Shown piece by piece: positions 60,509 through 64,000 of a stretch of 64,000 bases of DNA. Under the pieces are notes generated by a model. It ran no database searches and was not told where the DNA came from. It saw only the letters and a program-made list of their open reading frames with translations. The stretch is from an uncultured Paraprevotella sp. (GTDB lineage Bacteria; Bacteroidota; Bacteroidia; Bacteroidales; Bacteroidaceae), in NCBI GenBank assembly GCA_910586505.1, contig CAJUGV010000001.1, positions 186,001-250,000 on the forward strand, written 5' to 3'. Position 1 is the first letter of the stretch. The number at the start of each line of letters is the position of its first letter. The translations under genes were made by a program, and so were the position numbers.

Positions 60509-62732
60509 CCTTTTTATTGTCACCGCGCTCCTGTCTTTCTCTGCCATGTCACAAGGAAAAAAGAGTTTCACACTGGACGACTTGCTTCCGGGCGGAAGCA
60601 CTTTTCAGCAGTTGCAACCTGAAAATATGTACACCGCATGGTGGGGAAACACACTGGTGGAAACGGCAATAGACGGCTGCAACGAAATAAACCTTTCCGA
60701 CGGAAGCAAGAAGGTGTTGTTCACACTGGAACAACTGAACCAATGGCTCGGAGCGGAAAAAGACGCACCGGCCGTGCGCAGCGGTTTCAACCTGACGTTC
60801 CCCGATGCCGGACAGCCGTGGGTGGCCGCGGTCATTTCCGGAAAAGCAACATCCGACGACCGACGTACACGGATTTATACGGTAACGGATTTCAAGACGG
60901 GAACCAAGGTATGGGAACAGGAGTATCCGGCCGACGCCTCGGCGATAGACCGTTCGCCGGTGTCGAAGAACATGGCTTTCATCCGCCTGAACAACCTGTA
61001 CGTGACCACGGCAAACGGTGAGAACATGGCCGTATCCACCGACGGATGCCACGACCTGGTATACGGAGAAGCCGTACACCGCAATGAATTCGGCATCATG
61101 AAAGGTACGTTCTGGAGTCCCGACGGACAGCAACTGGCTTTCTATCGTATGGATCAAAGCATGGTGGCCGACTATCCGCAAGTAGATATCACCACACGCA
61201 TCGCCACGCTTTGCCCGGACAAATACCCTATGGCAGGCGAGAAGATGCACAAAGTGACCGTCGGCATCTTTACGCCGGCAACCGGAAAGACCGTATGGCT
61301 GCAGACCGGTGATCCGACCGACCGTTACTTCACCAACATCACATGGGCTCCCGACAACAGGAAGATCTATATGATAGAACTGAACCGCGACCAGAATCAT
61401 GCTGAACTGGTCCGTTACGATGCGGCAACCGGAAGCAAGGACGGTGTGATATACGAGGAAAAACATCCCAAATACGTGGAACCGCAACACGGTCTGCTGT
61501 TCCTGCCGTGGGACAGTTCCAAGTTTATCTACCAAAGCCAACGCGACGGATACAACCATCTTTACCTCTTCGACCTAAAGACGAAAACGTATCCCGAAAC
61601 GCGGAATACCGCCAACGGAGGCACATGCCGCGAGTTTGTCAAGGTCACGCCGCTCACTTCCGGCGAGTGGGTGGTCAAGAACGTGATAGGTTTTAATGAG
61701 AAAGAGAAAACACTGCTCTACTGCAGCAATGAGATCCATCCCCTGCAATCCAATATATATAAGGTACGCGCGAAGGACGGGAAGCGCTCTTTGCTCGACA
61801 ACGGCGAAGGGGTACACTACGGAAACCCGAACGCAGACGGCAGCCGCCTGATAGACCGGTATTCTTCTCCCACCGTGACACGCAGCATCGGCATACTGGA
61901 TACGAAAAACGGAAAATCCTGCAACCTGCTGACGGCCGGCGACCCGTGGAAAGAATACAACGTACCGGAAATCTCCAGCGGAAGCATCAAGGCGGCCGAC
62001 GGCGTCACCGACCTCTACTACCGCATGGTGAAACCCGTTGACTTCGACCCTGCCAAAAAATACCCTACCGTCGTCTACGTCTACGGAGGCCCTCACGCAC
62101 ACAACGTGGAAGCCAGCCGCAACTATTACGCCCGCGGTTGGGAAATCTACATGGCACAGAAAGGCTATCTGCTTTTCATACTCGACAACAGAGGTTCCGA
62201 ACATCGTGGACTGGCTTTTGAAAACGTCACGTTCCGTCACCTCGGCGAGGAGGAGATGAGAGACCAGATGGAGGGTGTGAAATACCTGAAATCATTACCA
62301 TACGTCGACGCGGACCGAATGGGCGTACACGGATGGTCGTTCGGCGGCTTCATGGCCACCAACCTCATGCTTACTTATCCCGACGTGTTCAAGGTAGGGG
62401 TAGCCGGAGGTCCCGTCATCGACTGGCAATACTACGAAGTCATGTACGGCGAGCGCTATATGGACCGCCCGCAAGACAACCCGGAAGGATACAAAGGCAG
62501 CAACCTCCTTCTCAAGGCGGGCAATCTGAAAGGACGGCTTCAGATCATTATCGGCTACAACGATCCGGTCTGCGTGCCGCAACATTCCCTGTCGTTCCTC
62601 CGGGCCTGCATTGACGCAGGAACCCATCCGGACTTCTTTACTTATCCCGGACAAGGACATAATATGATGGGAAAAGACCGTATCCATCTGCACGAACATA
62701 TCACGCAATATTTTGAAGACTATTTGAAATAA
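60495..62732 (+). CDS. S9-family dipeptidyl peptidase IV-like exported peptidase
   Basis: A 745-residue secreted serine peptidase. MKKISLFIVTALLSFSAMS is a signal peptide with a probable cut before QGKKSF. About residues 40-480 form the beta-propeller (FWSPDGQQLAFYRMDQSMV), and the alpha/beta-hydrolase end has VYGGPHAHN, HGWSFGGFMATNL with the catalytic Ser, YNDPVCVPQ with the Asp and GQGHNMMGKDR with the His. DPP IV-type enzymes remove X-Pro dipeptides in the periplasm. The start at 60495 is chosen because it alone gives a signal peptide; the open frame upstream lies in the methyltransferase gene. Confidence 0.92.
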   Translation: MKKISLFIVTALLSFSAMSQGKKSFTLDDLLPGGSTFQQLQPENMYTAWWGNTLVETAIDGCNEINLSDGSKKVLFTLEQLNQWLGAEKDAPAVRSGFNLTFPDAGQPWVAAVISGKATSDDRRTRIYTVTDFKTGTKVWEQEYPADASAIDRSPVSKNMAFIRLNNLYVTTANGENMAVSTDGCHDLVYGEAVHRNEFGIMKGTFWSPDGQQLAFYRMDQSMVADYPQVDITTRIATLCPDKYPMAGEKMHKVTVGIFTPATGKTVWLQTGDPTDRYFTNITWAPDNRKIYMIELNRDQNHAELVRYDAATGSKDGVIYEEKHPKYVEPQHGLLFLPWDSSKFIYQSQRDGYNHLYLFDLKTKTYPETRNTANGGTCREFVKVTPLTSGEWVVKNVIGFNEKEKTLLYCSNEIHPLQSNIYKVRAKDGKRSLLDNGEGVHYGNPNADGSRLIDRYSSPTVTRSIGILDTKNGKSCNLLTAGDPWKEYNVPEISSGSIKAADGVTDLYYRMVKPVDFDPAKKYPTVVYVYGGPHAHNVEASRNYYARGWEIYMAQKGYLLFILDNRGSEHRGLAFENVTFRHLGEEEMRDQMEGVKYLKSLPYVDADRMGVHGWSFGGFMATNLMLTYPDVFKVGVAGGPVIDWQYYEVMYGERYMDRPQDNPEGYKGSNLLLKAGNLKGRLQIIIGYNDPVCVPQHSLSFLRACIDAGTHPDFFTYPGQGHNMMGKDRIHLHEHITQYFEDYLK

Positions 62733-62744
62733 ACATACGAAAAC

Positions 62745-64000
62745 ATGAAGATATTACTGTTAGGAAGCGGAGGGCGCGAACATGCCCTTGCCTGGAAAAT
62801 AGCAAAGAGCAAAAAGGTGGAGCAACTGTTCATTGCACCGGGAAACGCAGGAACGGGCACGGTGGGTACGAACGTATCTCTCAAAGCCGATGATTTCGAA
62901 GGCATCAGAACATTTGTACTCGACAAGCAGGTGGACATGGTGGTGGTAGGCCCCGAAGACCCGCTGGTAAAAGGTATCTACGACTTCTTCAAGAACGACC
63001 CGCAACTGAAGGATATTCCCGTCATCGGCCCTTCAAAACAAGGTGCAGTACTGGAGGGCAGCAAGGACTTTGCCAAAGCGTTCATGCAGCGTCACGGCAT
63101 ACCGACGGCCACTTACCGCACCTTTACGGGCGAGACACTGGAGGAAGGTCTGAAATTTCTGGAAACCCTGCAGGCTCCCTACGTCCTGAAAGCCGACGGC
63201 CTGTGTGCCGGCAAGGGTGTGCTCATCCTGCCTACGCTGGAGGAAGCGCGCAAGGAACTGAAAGAAATGCTTGGCGGCATGTTCGGTACGGCATCCTCCT
63301 CTGTAGTCATCGAAGAGTTCCTCAGCGGTATAGAATGCTCCGTATTCGTGCTCACCGACGGACAACACTATAAGATTCTGCCGGAAGCCAAAGACTACAA
63401 ACGAATCGGCGAACACGACACCGGACTGAATACCGGCGGCATGGGCAGCGTGTCACCCGTTCCGTTCGCCACCCCCGAATGGATGAAGAAAGTGGAAGAC
63501 CGGATTATCCGCCCTACGGTAGAAGGCTTAGCGGAAGAAGGCATCGATTACAAAGGCTTTATCTTCTTCGGGCTTATCAACGTCAACGGCGAGCCGATGG
63601 TCATCGAATATAACGTGCGTATGGGCGACCCGGAAACCGAAAGCGTCATGCTCCGCGTGAAGAGTGATTTGGTGGACCTTCTGGAAGGCGTGGCACAAGG
63701 CGACCTTGACCAACGCCGTATGGAAACGGACGAACGTAGCGCCGTGTGCGTCATGCTTGTATCCGGCGGCTATCCGGAAGCATATGAAAAAGGGTTCCCT
63801 ATCTCAGGGATTGAGGAGGTGGAAGACAGCATCGTCTTCCATGCCGGAACAACATTAAGGGACGGACAGGTCGTCACGGCCGGAGGACGTGTCATTGCAG
63901 TCAGCTCATACGGCAAGGATAAGGAAGAAGCGTTGAGACAATCTTTCTCGCAAGCGCAGAAAATCCGGTTCGAAAAGAAATATTTCCGTTCCGACATCGG
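62745..64000 (+). CDS. purD: Phosphoribosylamine-glycine ligase, 3' end outside the window
   Basis: 418 codons of an ATP-grasp enzyme that joins glycine to phosphoribosylamine in purine synthesis. MKILLLGSGGREHALAWKIA, VVGPEDPLVKGI, YVLKADGLCAGKGVLILPTL, GLNTGGMGSVSPVPF and YNVRMGDPETESVMLRVKSD are the family blocks in the normal order. The family is about 420-430 residues long, so only the final few residues are cut off. It follows the DPP IV-like gene by 12 bases. Confidence 0.96.
   Translation, partial: MKILLLGSGGREHALAWKIAKSKKVEQLFIAPGNAGTGTVGTNVSLKADDFEGIRTFVLDKQVDMVVVGPEDPLVKGIYDFFKNDPQLKDIPVIGPSKQGAVLEGSKDFAKAFMQRHGIPTATYRTFTGETLEEGLKFLETLQAPYVLKADGLCAGKGVLILPTLEEARKELKEMLGGMFGTASSSVVIEEFLSGIECSVFVLTDGQHYKILPEAKDYKRIGEHDTGLNTGGMGSVSPVPFATPEWMKKVEDRIIRPTVEGLAEEGIDYKGFIFFGLINVNGEPMVIEYNVRMGDPETESVMLRVKSDLVDLLEGVAQGDLDQRRMETDERSAVCVMLVSGGYPEAYEKGFPISGIEEVEDSIVFHAGTTLRDGQVVTAGGRVIAVSSYGKDKEEALRQSFSQAQKIRFEKKYFRSDI

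Noticed and set aside
1..64000. tRNA or rRNA genes, CRISPR arrays, insertion sequences, phage or conjugation genes
   Set aside because: Looked for cloverleaf-like segments, regular spacers, transposase motifs and integrase genes on both strands by eye and found none convincing.

Overview
The window looks like a chromosomal segment of a Bacteroides-type organism (Bacteroidales). Three things point that way. Promoters repeatedly show the Bacteroidetes -7 element TAnnTTTG just upstream of starts. Ribosome-binding sites are weak. The gene content fits: a long three-domain IspG, a glutaminyl cyclase lipoprotein, SbsA-type Ig lipoproteins, GH3-family proteins, xylose isomerase and xylulokinase, and a promoter flanked by inverted repeats. 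I see no tRNA, rRNA, CRISPR array or insertion sequence.

Positions 1-16300 hold a surface-glycan locus, most likely lipooligosaccharide (LOS) core synthesis. It contains GT2, GT8, GT90 and capsule-type glycosyltransferases, a three-part RgpF/HAD/glycosyltransferase protein, an MsbA-like ABC exporter, UDP-galactopyranose mutase (glf) with two galactofuranosyltransferase-like GT2 proteins, a WaaP/Kdo-kinase-like protein and a lipid A acyltransferase. The locus is rearranged. It carries two GT2 remnants that were not long enough to stand out as genes, and a 58-bp promoter copied in opposite orientations at 2086-2143 and 7641-7698, firing outward on both sides of the exporter block.

Positions 16400-38800 are mostly housekeeping: pdxB, acpP-fabF-rnc, a GH3-family enzyme, an SbsA-type lipoprotein and a DUF3108 protein, a rubredoxin, three tandem FKBP prolyl isomerases, an Lrp regulator with a gamma-glutamyl hydrolase/dipeptidase fusion and a glutaminyl cyclase, sufE, a Na/Pi cotransporter, a nucleoside-kinase-like protein, and a Crp/Fnr regulator divergent from xylB-xylA.

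Positions 38862-43665 are the most unusual part. After almost 0.95 kb with no gene comes a 163-bp segment with a good promoter and a 14-bp operator-like palindrome, bounded by perfect 33-bp inverted repeats. This has the form of a phase-variable invertible promoter, here pointing at a 1119-residue secreted modular protein and a 51-residue small protein behind it.

Positions 43855-64000 are again housekeeping: a minus-strand run rpoN - PAP2-like - purE - ispG - cysS, rnr, a cation-efflux transporter, an SDR plus PAP2 pair, a dihydrouridine synthase divergent from a U32 RNA-hydroxylase-type protein, cysE, a THUMP RNA methyltransferase, a dipeptidyl-peptidase IV-like enzyme, and purD cut off by the window edge.
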